Source: Affinundibacterium nitidum
GTDB lineage: Bacteria; Pseudomonadota; Gammaproteobacteria; Burkholderiales; Burkholderiaceae_D
Direction: 5' to 3'
NCBI RefSeq assembly: GCF_014284155.1
Contig: NZ_JACOFZ010000001.1
Location: forward strand, 1,072,545 to 1,136,544
Length of the DNA stretch: 64,000 nt
Position 1 is the first letter of the stretch. Every line of letters begins with the position of its first letter. The notes under the pieces were generated by a model. The model was not told the DNA's origin, searched no databases, and worked only from the letters and a program-made list of their open reading frames with translations. Of this stretch, positions 10,108 to 19,329 are shown piece after piece. The translations under genes were made by a program, and so were the position numbers.

Positions 10108-11076
10108 ATGAAGGTTTTTCGCGGTCTACCCAATGCTGCCTCACGTGCGCCTTGCGCTCTGGCAATAGGCAATTTTGATGGCGTACATTTAGGACACCAA
10201 GCTTTGCTGTCTGAGTTGCGCACGGCTGCCACTCGCCTTGGGATTGACGCCGCCGTCATGAGCTTTGAGCCGCATCCACGTGCTTTCTTCGCGCAACTGA
10301 TGGGCGACCTGTCAAAAGCCCCGAGCCGCATCGCCAACCTGCGCGACAATTTATCGGCGTTGGATCGTGCTGGGGTTGACCGAGTCATCGTCGAGCATTT
10401 CAACGCACAATTTGCTGCTTTAAGCCCCGATGATTTCATCAAACAAATTTTGGTCGATGGCATGCACGTCAAGTGGGTAATGGTCGGCGACGACTTCCGC
10501 TTCGGCGCCAAACGGGCGGGTGACATCTACACCTTAATCGAAGCGGGTAAGCGTTACGGCTTTGAAGTACAAGCGATGGAAACAGTCGCCAAGCAAGGCG
10601 TGCGCGTTTCCTCATCGGCAGTGCGTGCCGCATTAGACGCTGGCGATTTCGAACATGTTGAGGAATTGCTCGGTCGCCCTTATCAAATTTCTGGTCATGT
10701 GATTCATGGTCAAAAACTCGGTCGCACCTTGGGCTTCCCGACCTTGAACTTACGCATTGCGCATCACAAACCTGCTGTGATGGGAATCTTTGTGGTGCAA
10801 GTACATGGCTTGCGTGAACAGCCCTTACCTGCTGTCGCCAGCATGGGTGTACGCCCGACGGTTGACGATAGCGGCCGCGTCTTACTCGAAACGCATATAC
10901 TCGATCACAAGGTCGACGCCTATGGCAAGATCATTCACGTCGAGTTTTTAAAGAAGCTGCGCGACGAAGAAAAGTATGTCGATTTACCGACCTTAACTGA
11001 AGCGATCAACCGCGATGCCGATCAAGCGCGTAGCTATTTCAAGCAGCGCCATGGCTCTGCTACAGACCGAATTTGA
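10108..11076 (+). CDS. ribF: Bifunctional riboflavin kinase / FAD synthetase
   Basis: A 322-residue cytoplasmic enzyme that phosphorylates riboflavin to FMN and adenylylates FMN to FAD. The N-terminal nucleotidyltransferase half shows GNFDGVHLGH at residues 21-30 (the HIGH-like site) and SSSAVRAAL near residue 170. The C-terminal flavokinase half contains GRTLGFPTLNL and the conserved MGVRPTVDD region. The ATG at 10108 is chosen; the ATG at 10103 is out of frame and ends at once. It begins the ribF-ileS-lspA order common in proteobacteria. Confidence 0.97.
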   Translation: MKVFRGLPNAASRAPCALAIGNFDGVHLGHQALLSELRTAATRLGIDAAVMSFEPHPRAFFAQLMGDLSKAPSRIANLRDNLSALDRAGVDRVIVEHFNAQFAALSPDDFIKQILVDGMHVKWVMVGDDFRFGAKRAGDIYTLIEAGKRYGFEVQAMETVAKQGVRVSSSAVRAALDAGDFEHVEELLGRPYQISGHVIHGQKLGRTLGFPTLNLRIAHHKPAVMGIFVVQVHGLREQPLPAVASMGVRPTVDDSGRVLLETHILDHKVDAYGKIIHVEFLKKLRDEEKYVDLPTLTEAINRDADQARSYFKQRHGSATDRI

Positions 11077-11147
11077 AGGACGCCCAGCGTCCTCCCTCTC
11101 CCCTATTTTTATACCGATTTTAGATTTCAAATTGAAGCGAAACGACT

Positions 11148-14036
11148 ATGTCTAACGATAAGCAAGCAAAAAAAGAATCCGCAAAACCTGCAAGTAAGTA
11201 CCCAGTCAACATGACGGAAACCCCATTCCCTATGCGCGGCGATCTCGCCAAGCGCGAACCACAATGGGTGAAGAGCTGGCAAGAAAAGAAAATTTACGAA
11301 CGCGTGCGCAAAGCGTCCAAAGGCCGCCCAAAATTCATCTTGCACGATGGTCCTCCATATGCCAACGGTGACATCCACATCGGTCATGCGGTCAATAAAA
11401 TCTTGAAAGATATGATCATCAAGGCGCGCACCTTGGGCGGCTTTGATGCGCCTTACGTGCCAGGTTGGGATTGCCACGGCATGCCGATCGAGATCCAAAT
11501 CGAAAAACTGTATGGCAAAAATTTGCCGGTCGCTGAAGTACAGGCCAAAGCGCGTGCGTATGCAGAAGAACAAATCGAACGTCAAAAGGCTGACTTCATT
11601 CGTTTGGGTGTATTGGGCGAATGGGATAATCCGTATAAGACCATGGCTTTCGGTAACGAAGCCGATGAGATCCGTGCCCTCGGTCAGTTGTTCGACAAAG
11701 GTTATGTCTACCGTGGCTTGAAACCCGTCAACTGGTGTTTTGATTGCGGCTCCGCTTTGGCAGAAGCGGAAGTCGAATACGAAAACAAACGCGATCCATC
11801 GATCGATGTAGGTTTTCCATTTGTAGGCGGTGAAGAAAACGCCAAAATCGCCAAAGCCTTCGGCTTAGACAAACTGCCACTCGACAAAGGTTATTGCGTG
11901 ATCTGGACCACTACACCGTGGACCATCCCATCCAACCAAGCCTTGAACATGCATCCAGAAATCACTTACGCCTTGGTCAAAACCGAGCGTGATGGTGAGC
12001 CATGCTTGATCTTGATGGCGAAAGATTTGGTTGAAGCGGCTTTCACCAACTGGAACTTGCAACCAGAAATCATCGCCACTTGCTTGGGCGAAGCTTTATC
12101 GCTGGTCAAATTCAAACATCCTTTGGCGTCTACGCACGAAGGTTTTGATCGCATGTCGCCCGTGTACTTGGGCGACTACGTCAGCACTGAAACCGGTACT
12201 GGCGTGGTTCACTCCGCTCCGTCTTATGGTATCGAAGACTTTTTGTCCTGCAAAGCGCATGGCATGAAAGATGACGACATGCTTAACCCAGTGATGGGTG
12301 ATGGCCGTTATGCATCTTGGTTACCGTTCTTTGCTGGCATGACGATCTGGGAAGCATCGAAACCGATCTGCGACAAATTGCGCGAAGCCGGAACGCTGTT
12401 CTCATTGAAGATGTTTGACCACAGCTACATGCACTGCTGGCGCCATAAAACGCCGATCATTTATCGTGCGACGTCTCAGTGGTTTGCGAGTATGGACAAC
12501 ACGCCTAAAGCAGGCGGCGCGAGTTTGCGCGAAACTGCCTTGGCAGCGATCGAGCAAACCGCGTTCTACCCATCATGGGGTAAAGCACGTTTGCATGGCA
12601 TGATCGCCAATCGTCCTGACTGGACATTATCACGTCAACGTCAATGGGGCGTGCCTATGGCCTTTCTCTTACATAAAGAAACTGGCCAAATCCACCCACG
12701 CACACCAGAGTTGTTAGAGGTCATTGCAAAACGCGTCGAAAAAGAAGGTATCGAAGCCTGGCAAAATATCACCGTCGAAGAATTGATCGGCGATGAAGCT
12801 GCACAGTATGAAAAAAATCGCGACACCTTAGACGTGTGGTTCGACTCCGGTGCCACGCATTTCACCGTCTTGCGCGGCTCGCACAAAGAACAATCCGCCT
12901 ACCCTGCCGATCTCTACCTCGAAGGTTCCGATCAACATCGCGGCTGGTTCCACTCATCTTTATTGACGGCCTCTATGCTCGACGGCCATGCGCCTTACAA
13001 AGCTTTGTTGACACACGGTTTCGTGGTCGACGGCGAAGGCAAGAAAATGTCGAAATCCAAAGGCAATGTGATCGCACCACAAAAAGTGTTCGACACTTTG
13101 GGTGCTGACATCTTGCGTTTGTGGGTAGCATCGACAGACTACTCTGGCGAACTCTCGATCTCTGATGAAATCTTAAAACGCGTGACGGAAGCCTATCGCC
13201 GTATCCGTAACACACTGCGCTTCTTGTTAGCGAACACGTCCGACTTCGACTTTAGCAAAGATGCGGTTGCAACCAATGATTTACTCGAGATCGACCAATA
13301 CGCGATCGCGCACACAGCCGCATTGCAGAAAGAGATCTTGGCGCATTACGACGCTTTTGAATTCCACCCTGTGATCAGTAAATTGCAATCTTTCTGCTCT
13401 GAAGATTTGGGCGGTTTCTACCTCGACATTTTGAAAGATCGTTTGTACACCAGCGGCACAACATCGTTTGCACGTCGCTCTGCACAAACCGCGATCTGGC
13501 ACATCACACAAAGCTTGTTACGTTTGATGGCACCAACCTTGTCGTTCACAGCAGAAGAAGCATGGCAAAGTTTTGCGAGTGCAGAAGCCTTCGCCGGCAG
13601 CGACGAAACCATCTTCACACAAACTTACTACGAGTTGCCCGTCATCGCCAACAGCGAAGCCTTGGAAGCGAAGTACGCAAGCTTGCGTGCAGTACGTGCA
13701 GATGTGACCAAACAGTTAGAAGAAGTACGTGTTTCTGGTGCGATTGGTTCCTCCTTGCAAGCCGAAGTGGTAATCAAAGCGAGTGGCGATAAATTTGGCG
13801 TATTGAGTAGCCTTGAAGATGATTTGAAATTTGCCTTGATCACTTCTGCAGCAAGCGTCGAACAAGTCGCGAGCGAAGGCGAAGAAACGGTTGTGGTGAA
13901 CGCATCTAAATATCAAAAATGCGAACGCTGCTGGCACTATCGCGCGGATGTCGGCGTCAATGCTGAACACCCAACATTGTGCGGCCGTTGCAATAGCAAT
14001 TTGTTTGGCGCAGGTGAAAAACGTAAGTTTGCTTAA
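11148..14036 (+). CDS. ileS: Isoleucyl-tRNA synthetase
   Basis: A 962-residue class Ia synthetase that charges tRNA-Ile with isoleucine and edits valine. It has the HIGH box in [12 protein letters not shown] (residues 69-80), the connective/editing domain with [15 protein letters not shown] at residues 633-637 and a C-terminal zinc finger with Cys925, Cys928, Cys945 and Cys948. This is full length for the bacterial type (the mupirocin-sensitive architecture has this terminal zinc site). It lies 71 bases after ribF, likely co-transcribed with ribF and lspA. Confidence 0.98.
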   Translation: MSNDKQAKKESAKPASKYPVNMTETPFPMRGDLAKREPQWVKSWQEKKIYERVRKASKGRPKFILHDGPPYANGDIHIGHAVNKILKDMIIKARTLGGFDAPYVPGWDCHGMPIEIQIEKLYGKNLPVAEVQAKARAYAEEQIERQKADFIRLGVLGEWDNPYKTMAFGNEADEIRALGQLFDKGYVYRGLKPVNWCFDCGSALAEAEVEYENKRDPSIDVGFPFVGGEENAKIAKAFGLDKLPLDKGYCVIWTTTPWTIPSNQALNMHPEITYALVKTERDGEPCLILMAKDLVEAAFTNWNLQPEIIATCLGEALSLVKFKHPLASTHEGFDRMSPVYLGDYVSTETGTGVVHSAPSYGIEDFLSCKAHGMKDDDMLNPVMGDGRYASWLPFFAGMTIWEASKPICDKLREAGTLFSLKMFDHSYMHCWRHKTPIIYRATSQWFASMDNTPKAGGASLRETALAAIEQTAFYPSWGKARLHGMIANRPDWTLSRQRQWGVPMAFLLHKETGQIHPRTPELLEVIAKRVEKEGIEAWQNITVEELIGDEAAQYEKNRDTLDVWFDSGATHFTVLRGSHKEQSAYPADLYLEGSDQHRGWFHSSLLTASMLDGHAPYKALLTHGFVVDGEGKKMSKSKGNVIAPQKVFDTLGADILRLWVASTDYSGELSISDEILKRVTEAYRRIRNTLRFLLANTSDFDFSKDAVATNDLLEIDQYAIAHTAALQKEILAHYDAFEFHPVISKLQSFCSEDLGGFYLDILKDRLYTSGTTSFARRSAQTAIWHITQSLLRLMAPTLSFTAEEAWQSFASAEAFAGSDETIFTQTYYELPVIANSEALEAKYASLRAVRADVTKQLEEVRVSGAIGSSLQAEVVIKASGDKFGVLSSLEDDLKFALITSAASVEQVASEGEETVVVNASKYQKCERCWHYRADVGVNAEHPTLCGRCNSNLFGAGEKRKFA

Positions 14037-14042
14037 ACGTTC

Positions 14043-14105
14043 GTTATTCCTGCGCAGGCAGGATTGACGGCAACCAGTTGCCCTTCTCCCCATCCGGTGA
14101 AGGGC
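14043..14105. repeat. Two adjacent small palindromes between ileS and lspA
   Basis: First palindrome: GTTATTCCTG (14043-14052) opposite CAGGATTGAC (14059-14068), 8 of 10 positions pairing. It is a decayed relative of the perfect hairpin at 34083-34112 (shared core ATTCCTG/CAGGAAT). Second palindrome: GCCCTTC (14080-14086) with GAAGGGC (14099-14105) around CTCCCCATCCGGT, a motif type seen widely in beta- and gammaproteobacterial intergenic repeats. Both are transcribed with the operon. Confidence 0.6.
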
Positions 14106-14129
14106 GTTAATAACAAAACCGAAAACAAT

Positions 14130-14648
14130 ATGGCGACGAAAAAAACCAATACTTTCTCAAGCAAACCAAAATCTTCTGGTGGTAACTGGGCGGTTTGGCT
14201 CGGGATTTCAGCAATTGTGATTCTGCTCGACCAGATCACTAAGATTACAATCGAACGTTCGTTTCAATTTGCTGAGATCTATCCTGTCACGTCTTTCTTC
14301 AACTTAACACTGGCTTACAACAAAGGCGCAGCTTTTAGTTTCTTAGCGACAGAAGGTGGCTGGCAACGTTATATGTTCACGGCGATTGGTGTCATTGCTT
14401 CTATCGTTATCACCTATTTGCTGAGAAAGAACGCCACAGAAAAACTTTTCTGCTGGTCACTGTCTTTAATTATGGGCGGCGCGATAGGCAATGTGATTGA
14501 CCGCGTGCTGTATGGTCACGTCATCGACTTTCTTGATTTCCATTATAAAGAAACTTACCACTTTGCTGCTTTCAACTTAGCCGACAGCGCGATCTGTTTA
14601 GGAGCAGCTTTGTTTATTCTCGATGAATTACGACGCGTAAAAAAATAA
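14130..14648 (+). CDS. lspA: Lipoprotein signal peptidase
   Basis: A 172-residue inner-membrane aspartyl peptidase (family A8) that cleaves signal peptides of diacylglyceryl prolipoproteins. Four hydrophobic segments are visible. The catalytic aspartates lie in [17 protein letters not shown] and FNLADSAIC. The ATG at 14130 is chosen over the in-frame ATG at 14064, which would place intergenic repeat sequence inside the protein. It is followed by coaBC after ten bases. Its substrates in this window include the propeller, TPR and DUF4266 lipoproteins. Confidence 0.96.
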   Translation: MATKKTNTFSSKPKSSGGNWAVWLGISAIVILLDQITKITIERSFQFAEIYPVTSFFNLTLAYNKGAAFSFLATEGGWQRYMFTAIGVIASIVITYLLRKNATEKLFCWSLSLIMGGAIGNVIDRVLYGHVIDFLDFHYKETYHFAAFNLADSAICLGAALFILDELRRVKK

Positions 14649-14658
14649 GGAAACAATC

Positions 14659-15864
14659 ATGGCTTCCCGACTCGCTGGTAAAAAAATCGTTCTTGGCTTG
14701 ACTGGTGGCGTAGCCTGCTACAAGGTCGCCGACCTCTGCCGCTCGCTAGTCAAACTCGGCGCGACGGTGCAAGTTGTGATGACACAAAGTGCTACACAGT
14801 TTATTACACCAGTGACGATGCAAGCCTTGTCGGGCAACACGGTTTACACCGACCAGTGGGATGCGCGCATCGCCAACAACATGCCGCATATCGATCTCAC
14901 ACGCGATGCTGATGCCATCTTGATCGCGCCATGCAGCACGAATTTCATCTACAAATTGGCGCATGGCGCTTGCGACGATTTACTGTCGACACTCTGCATC
15001 GCTCGCCCTGCTCACTTACCTTTATTCATTGCTCCAGCGATGAACGTAGAGATGTGGAGCAACTCGGCGACGCAACGCAATGTGGAACAAGTTAAACAGG
15101 ACGGTATCCAAGTCTTCGGCCCAGCCGCTGGCGAACAAGCCTGTGGCGAAGTTGGCATGGGCCGCATGTTAGAACCAGCGCAAATTTTGTCGGAACTCGA
15201 AGCGGCATTTCAAAAGAAATCATTGGCAGGCAAGCGCGTTTTAGTCACCGCTGGCCCAACCTTTGAACCTATCGACCCCGTACGTGGCATCACCAATTTA
15301 TCGTCCGGCAAAATGGGCTATGCCATCGCACAAGCAGCATGGGAAGCTGGCGCGCACGTCACACTAGTCTCTGGCCCAACCGCCTTAGACGCCCCTTACG
15401 GAGTACAACGCCAACAAGTACAAACCGCCCAGCAGATGCACGATGCGGTGATGGCACAGGTGAGCACGCAAGATATTTTCATCGCCGTAGCGGCGGTAGC
15501 CGATTGGCGCGTAGCGAATGCCAGCGATCAAAAAATCAAGAAGACCAATGAGAGCGACACGCCACAACTACAATTCGCCCAAAACCCAGACATCCTCGCC
15601 AGCGTCGCCGCGTTAGCAAAAGCGCCCTACTGCGTAGGCTTCGCAGCAGAATCAGAAAACCTGCTCGAATACGGCACCGCCAAACGCATCAAGAAAAACA
15701 TCCCACTCTTAGTCGGCAATATCGGCCACCAAACTTTTGGCAAAGACGAGAATGAGTTGGTGTTGTTTGATGCGAACGGGCATCAGGCTTTGGCTAAGGC
15801 GGATAAGAAGACCTTGGCGAATCAACTCGTCTCCGAAATCGCGAAAAGAATTCAAACGAACTGA
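14659..15864 (+). CDS. coaBC: Phosphopantothenoylcysteine decarboxylase / phosphopantothenate-cysteine ligase
   Basis: A 401-residue bifunctional enzyme of coenzyme A synthesis. The N-terminal CoaC flavoprotein half has GLTGGVACYK at the start, and APAMNVEMW carries the conserved PxMNxxMW substrate motif. The CoaB half begins near residue 190 (GKRVLVTAGPTFEPIDPVRGITN) and contains the dimerisation/CTP region VAAVADWR and the lysine-rich KIKK loop. It has AGGAAACAATC before the ATG, ten bases after lspA and seven before dut, so it is operonic. Confidence 0.97.
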   Translation: MASRLAGKKIVLGLTGGVACYKVADLCRSLVKLGATVQVVMTQSATQFITPVTMQALSGNTVYTDQWDARIANNMPHIDLTRDADAILIAPCSTNFIYKLAHGACDDLLSTLCIARPAHLPLFIAPAMNVEMWSNSATQRNVEQVKQDGIQVFGPAAGEQACGEVGMGRMLEPAQILSELEAAFQKKSLAGKRVLVTAGPTFEPIDPVRGITNLSSGKMGYAIAQAAWEAGAHVTLVSGPTALDAPYGVQRQQVQTAQQMHDAVMAQVSTQDIFIAVAAVADWRVANASDQKIKKTNESDTPQLQFAQNPDILASVAALAKAPYCVGFAAESENLLEYGTAKRIKKNIPLLVGNIGHQTFGKDENELVLFDANGHQALAKADKKTLANQLVSEIAKRIQTN

Positions 15865-15870
15865 AACAAC

Positions 15871-16320
15871 ATGAAAAACATAGACCTAAAAATCCTTGAC
15901 CCTCGTATGAAAGACCAACTCCCTGCCTACGGCACGCCGGGCAGCGCGGGCCTTGATCTACGTGCTTGCATAGACGAAGCAATCACTATACAACCAGGCG
16001 AAACCGTCTTGATTCCAACCGGCTTAGCGATTCATATCGGCGACCCAGGCTACGCCGCCATGATCTTGCCACGCAGCGGCATGGGCCACAAGAACGGCAT
16101 CGTGCTCGGTAACTTGGTTGGCTTGATCGATTCCGATTACCAAGGCCAATTAATGGTGTCGACATGGAATCGTGGTCAAAACGCCTTCACACTCAACCCT
16201 ATGGAGCGTTTAGCCCAATTGATCATTGTGCCAGTGCTGCAAGTAGGCTTTAACATCGTCGAAGAGTTTGGCGAGAGTAAACGTGGTGAAGGTGGGTTTG
16301 GAAGTACGGGCAAGAATTAA
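15871..16320 (+). CDS. dut: Deoxyuridine triphosphatase
   Basis: A 149-residue homotrimeric dUTP pyrophosphatase that prevents uracil incorporation and supplies dUMP. All five motifs are present: GSAGLDLRA (24-32), [19 protein letters not shown], the NPMERLAQL region and the flexible C-terminal [10 protein letters not shown]. It follows coaBC at a seven-base distance, the usual coaBC-dut arrangement, and is probably the last gene of the ileS operon before the repeat at 16342. Confidence 0.98.
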   Translation: MKNIDLKILDPRMKDQLPAYGTPGSAGLDLRACIDEAITIQPGETVLIPTGLAIHIGDPGYAAMILPRSGMGHKNGIVLGNLVGLIDSDYQGQLMVSTWNRGQNAFTLNPMERLAQLIIVPVLQVGFNIVEEFGESKRGEGGFGSTGKN

Positions 16321-16341
16321 TCGGATCATTAGAAAATTTGC

Positions 16342-16406
16342 AGGGCGGGTGAAACCCGCGCCGCCAGCAAGTAATGCACATGAGCAGCGCGGGTTTCACC
16401 CGCCCT
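16342..16406. repeat. Perfect 20-bp inverted repeat element
   Basis: AGGGCGGGTGAAACCCGCGC (16342-16361) is exactly reverse-complementary to 16387-16406, separated by 25 bases. Each arm itself contains a short GGGTGAAACCC dyad. The arms match a motif type (GGGCGGGTTTCACCCGCCC) found scattered between genes in many proteobacteria, so this is probably a dispersed non-coding element. It has no T-tract, so it is not a classical terminator. Confidence 0.85.
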
Positions 16407-16439
16407 ACGATACTGGAACCGAATTTAAGAAAATTTGTA

Positions 16440-16625
16440 ATGAAAGAATACAAAACAGTTAATTTGGAGTTCAAGAGCGGTTTTCTCACCAAGGGTGACC
16501 CTGATATACAGACTGCTCTCAACGAACATGCCAGCGAAGGATGGAGATTGATCCAAATTTTGGAGCCCTCTAATACGATGGGTGAAATAAGTAAATACAT
16601 CTTGATCTTGGAGAGAGATCGGTAA
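16440..16625 (+). CDS. DUF4177 small protein
   Basis: 61 residues beginning MKEYKTVNLEFKSG, with ASEGWRLIQI in the middle and a terminal strand YILILERDR. This pattern (YK.V....G, then GW.L..., then ...ER) is that of the DUF4177 family, small cytoplasmic proteins of unknown function. The in-frame ATG at 16374 is rejected because it lies inside the inverted repeat. The ribosome site is weak (TAAGAAAA). It is isolated between repeats; possibly transcribed from the dut side. Confidence 0.7.
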   Translation: MKEYKTVNLEFKSGFLTKGDPDIQTALNEHASEGWRLIQILEPSNTMGEISKYILILERDR

Positions 16626-17009
16626 TAGGAAGTTTTTGTCGGGCGTGGAAGCCGTCGAGAGAGCGCGATTTTTCCGCTTCTAAATCGCCAATGATGCTCA
16701 ACAGAAAATGGAAAAAGAAAGTGTTGTTGTCTGAGCGCAGCGAGTTTCAACACTTTCCCATTTTTTGTTGTGCGGCATTGGGGACCCGAAGGGCGATTTA
16801 GTGCGGTCGCCTTTTTTGGGTTACCTTTTTTGGCGAGACAAAAAAGGTAACTAGCTGTCGGGCTACCCCCGACCTGCAAACGTCGAGAAACAGAAAGAGT
16901 AATTCTGAGATAAGCTTTATCGCTGACTCAGCAAAATGAAGATTAAGAAAAAAAGCAACACCCAAGCCCAACTCAATAAGAGCGACGGCAATTCAGTAAC
17001 CAACACAAA
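16626..17009. repeat. Dispersed palindromic repeat block
   Basis: No credible gene is present. A 13-bp perfect inverted repeat GTTACCTTTTTTG (16820-16832) / CAAAAAAGGTAAC (16839-16851) has a six-base loop. A second hairpin GTCGGG/CCCGAC lies at 16857-16873. The surrounding bases (16640-16880) read on the minus strand like the 'hypothetical' repeats scattered in Burkholderiales and Xanthomonadales genomes (…LFCLAKKGNPKK…). The simplest reading is a non-coding repeat family copy with chance open frames. Confidence 0.5.
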
Positions 17010-17038
17010 TTGGTTTTAACGGCGCAAACGGCTATCAT
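17010..17038 (+). promoter_or_regulatory. Candidate sigma-70 promoter for asnS
   Basis: TTGGTT (17010-17015), a 17-base spacer, then TATCAT (17033-17038). The start would be near 17045, leaving a ~75-base leader before asnS at 17121. Box matches are 4/6 and 5/6; this is prediction only. Confidence 0.5.
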
Positions 17039-17120
17039 ATGCGCCACTAGAGAATTTCGAGAAATAGCATTACGGAATGCCTTTTCAAAAATCCTCGTCG
17101 AAATATTGGAGAAATAAAAC

Positions 17121-18521
17121 ATGGCAACTTTCAGCGTTAAAGACGTCCTCAACGGCAAAGCCCCGAGTGACACTACCGTCACCGTGCAAGGTTGGGTGCG
17201 TACCCGCCGCGATTCCAAAGCAGGCGTATCCTTTTTGGCCTTAACCGATGGCTCTTGCTTCGGTACTTTGCAAATCGTCGTGCCAAACACTTTGGGCAAT
17301 TACGACAGCGAAGTCTTGCATTTGACAGCCGGTGCTTCTTTTGCTGCGACTGGCAACATCGTGCCATCACAAGGCGGCGGTCAAAGTTTCGAAATGCAGG
17401 CTGAAAGCGTGCAAGTATTTGGCTTGGTCGAAGACCCAGACACCTACCCTATTCAACCAAAACCACACAGCATGGAATTCTTGCGTGAGAACGCACACTT
17501 GCGCGCACGCACCAACATCATGGGTGCAGTAGCACGTGTACGCCACTCCATCGCACAAGCCATTCACCGCTTCTTCCATGAACAAGATTTTTACTGGGTT
17601 AACACCCCAATCCTGACTGCATCTGATTGCGAAGGCGCAGGCGAAATGTTCCGCGTATCCACCTTGGATATGATGAACTTCCCAAAAACACCAGAAGGCA
17701 AGCCAGACTTCTCTAAAGACTTCTTCGGCAAAGAAACCTTCCTCACGGTGTCTGGTCAGTTGAACGTAGAAACCTATTGCATGGCCTTGTCCAAAGTTTA
17801 TACTTTCGGCCCAACCTTCCGCGCAGAAAATTCCAACACCAGCCGCCACTTGGCTGAGTTCTGGATGATCGAACCTGAAGTCGCTTTTGCTGACCTCAAA
17901 CAAAATGCTGACCTCGCTGAAGCCATGTTGAAATATGTGTTCACTGCAGTGTTGAATGAACGTGCAGACGACATGGCCTTTTTCGAAGAGCGTGTAGAGA
18001 AAGGTGTGATCGCTAAGTTGCAAAACATGATCGCCAAACCATTCGTACGTATGGACTACACCGAAGCGGTCAACATCTTGCAAAACTGCGGTCAAAAATT
18101 CGAATACCCAGTGTCATGGGGCACCGATCTGCAATCTGAACACGAGCGCTATCTCGCTGAGAAACACGTCAATGGCCCAGTGGTTCTGCAAAACTATCCG
18201 AAGGACATCAAATCTTTCTACATGCGCATGAACGACGACGGCAAAACCGTAGCAGCGATGGACATCTTGGCCCCAGGCATCGGCGAAATCATCGGCGGCT
18301 CACAACGCGAAGAACGTTTAGACGTATTAGACGCACGTATGGAAGAAGTCGGCTTGGCGAAAGAACCGTACTACTGGTACCGCGACCTACGCCGCTACGG
18401 CACAGTACCACACGCTGGTTTCGGCTTAGGCTTCGAACGCGCGGTGTCTTACATCACTGGCGTGGGCAATGTGCGTGACGTAATTCCGTTCCCACGTACA
18501 CCAGGGAATGTGCGTTTCTAA
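17121..18521 (+). CDS. asnS: Asparaginyl-tRNA synthetase
   Basis: A 466-residue class IIb synthetase. An OB-fold anticodon-binding domain comes first ([14 protein letters not shown]), then the catalytic core with [16 protein letters not shown] (motif 1 and asparagine-specific region), [21 protein letters not shown] (motif 2) and the terminal [15 protein letters not shown] (motif 3 with its arginine). AENSNTSRH rather than an AspRS-type sequence supports asparagine specificity. The gene is monocistronic, with its own promoter upstream and a strong terminator. Confidence 0.97.
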   Translation: MATFSVKDVLNGKAPSDTTVTVQGWVRTRRDSKAGVSFLALTDGSCFGTLQIVVPNTLGNYDSEVLHLTAGASFAATGNIVPSQGGGQSFEMQAESVQVFGLVEDPDTYPIQPKPHSMEFLRENAHLRARTNIMGAVARVRHSIAQAIHRFFHEQDFYWVNTPILTASDCEGAGEMFRVSTLDMMNFPKTPEGKPDFSKDFFGKETFLTVSGQLNVETYCMALSKVYTFGPTFRAENSNTSRHLAEFWMIEPEVAFADLKQNADLAEAMLKYVFTAVLNERADDMAFFEERVEKGVIAKLQNMIAKPFVRMDYTEAVNILQNCGQKFEYPVSWGTDLQSEHERYLAEKHVNGPVVLQNYPKDIKSFYMRMNDDGKTVAAMDILAPGIGEIIGGSQREERLDVLDARMEEVGLAKEPYYWYRDLRRYGTVPHAGFGLGFERAVSYITGVGNVRDVIPFPRTPGNVRF

Positions 18522-18545
18522 TTTATTGCTTTGAGCTTGAATCAA

Positions 18546-18574
18546 TAAGGGGCGACAAATTGTCGCCCTTTTTT
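18546..18574 (+). terminator. Rho-independent terminator of asnS
   Basis: GGGCGACA (18550-18557), loop AAT, TGTCGCCC (18561-18568), then six Ts. It starts 25 bases after the asnS stop. A textbook structure. Confidence 0.92.
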
Positions 18575-18711
18575 GTTGGTATTTGATGTTCAAATCGTAG
18601 ATTTCCAAATTCTGTGATCTGCACTTTTCTCGATTTCGTTATATCTCAGGTTTGTACAGTGGAACTAATTTAAGCCAAGCAAAATGCGGGTTTCAAGAGA
18701 CTTCACGCAAA

Positions 18712-18740
18712 TTGGTTTTTTTGATAATCCGAGTTAAACT
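18712..18740 (+). promoter_or_regulatory. Promoter in front of the gene cassette (copy A of a three-copy family)
   Basis: TTGGTT, 17-base spacer TTTTTGATAATCCGAGT, TAAACT. The spacer as well as the boxes resembles those at 22468-22496 and 37969-37997. The expected start is about 18747, 29 bases before the cassette ATG. It lies outside the cassette boundary (18765), so it would act like an integron Pc promoter. Confidence 0.55.
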
Positions 18741-18764
18741 TCATTTTTGCAAATTGAATAAGCG

Positions 18765-19268
18765 TTAGGTGAATAATGTCTTCCGTCATAGGAGTTATAC
18801 CAACTTTTCCGTTGAATTGGGAATTGCTTAAGACAAGAGCGAACACCAAAATCGAAGTGAATGAAATTAGTAAAGGTTACTTATATAAAATTGAATTCAG
18901 GGGGAAGCTTTTTAATTTCCGAAATAGTGACTCCCGTAAAGATTTCAAAATTCATCCTCCAATTGAATATTTAGATGAAAAACGATCGAACCTCATAGAC
19001 ATAGAAAGTTTGTCGCGCGGTTGGGAGTCGGTTGGTTGTAGTTATTACATAGCACCAGAAGGGGAGTACGAGGATGCCGACTTTGTAGATTTGGTGGCTA
19101 TAATTGCCGAAACTACTCAAGGAATAATTCTAAATATCAATAGTATATGGTCATGGAGCTTTGGATTATCGACGCCGCAAGAGCTAATTTCTAGGTCTTC
19201 GGCTTTGAGGTAACACCACCTAACAAGGCAATGTTGGCGGACGCATAAATGCGCCGCAAATCTTTACG
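18765..19268 (+). mobile_element. Single integron-type gene cassette
   Basis: A core site GTTAGGT (18764-18770, fits GTTRRRY) stands six bases before the ORF start, and a full attC ending in GTTAGAC (19268-19274) follows the stop codon within five bases. With integrase cutting between G and TT, the mobile unit is 504 bp: almost no leader, one low-GC ORF, one attC. No integrase gene or further attC is visible in the window, so this is either an orphan attC (CALIN-like) or a cassette inserted at a secondary site. Confidence 0.65.
18776..19213 (+). CDS. Cassette-borne protein of unknown function
   Basis: 145 residues, ATG six bases after a core site. No signal peptide and no transmembrane segment. 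The sequence is soluble and strand-rich (YLYKIEFRGKLFNF), with an acidic middle (PEGEYEDADFVD) and a hydrophobic stretch AIIAETTQGIILNINSIWSW near residues 107-126. I do not recognise a family. It is visibly richer in A+T than the housekeeping neighbours, with AAA/ATT/TTT codons, which fits horizontal arrival. A possible immunity or stress role, common among cassette genes, would be guesswork. Confidence 0.7.
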   Translation: MSSVIGVIPTFPLNWELLKTRANTKIEVNEISKGYLYKIEFRGKLFNFRNSDSRKDFKIHPPIEYLDEKRSNLIDIESLSRGWESVGCSYYIAPEGEYEDADFVDLVAIIAETTQGIILNINSIWSWSFGLSTPQELISRSSALR

Positions 19269-19274
19269 TTAGAC
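19218..19274 (+). other. attC recombination site (57 bp)
   Basis: R'' ACCTAAC (19218-19224, fits RYYYAAC) and R' GTTAGAC (19268-19274, fits GTTRRRY) share a pairing CTAAC/GTTAG. Inside, TTGGCGG pairs with CCGCAA leaving one unpaired G (the extrahelical base expected in attC), and CGCAT/ATGCG form the terminal hairpin around AA. The length and order match minimal integron attC sites. Confidence 0.72.
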
Positions 19275-19329
19275 TTTACTGGATACTTCATGCTACTTCT
19301 TATGACCATTGCAGCGGCATCGTAGCTTG

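Noticed and set aside
13716-14093. 125-codon minus-strand frame across ileS end
   Set aside because: Overlaps the zinc-finger end of ileS and intergenic palindromes; no support as a gene.
16250-16879. 209-codon minus-strand frame spanning dut end and repeats
   Set aside because: It runs through the dut C-terminus and the inverted repeats; composition is explained by repeat sequence rather than by a gene.
17367-18095. 242-codon minus-strand frame opposite asnS
   Set aside because: Antisense shadow of a strongly conserved gene, with no ribosome site.
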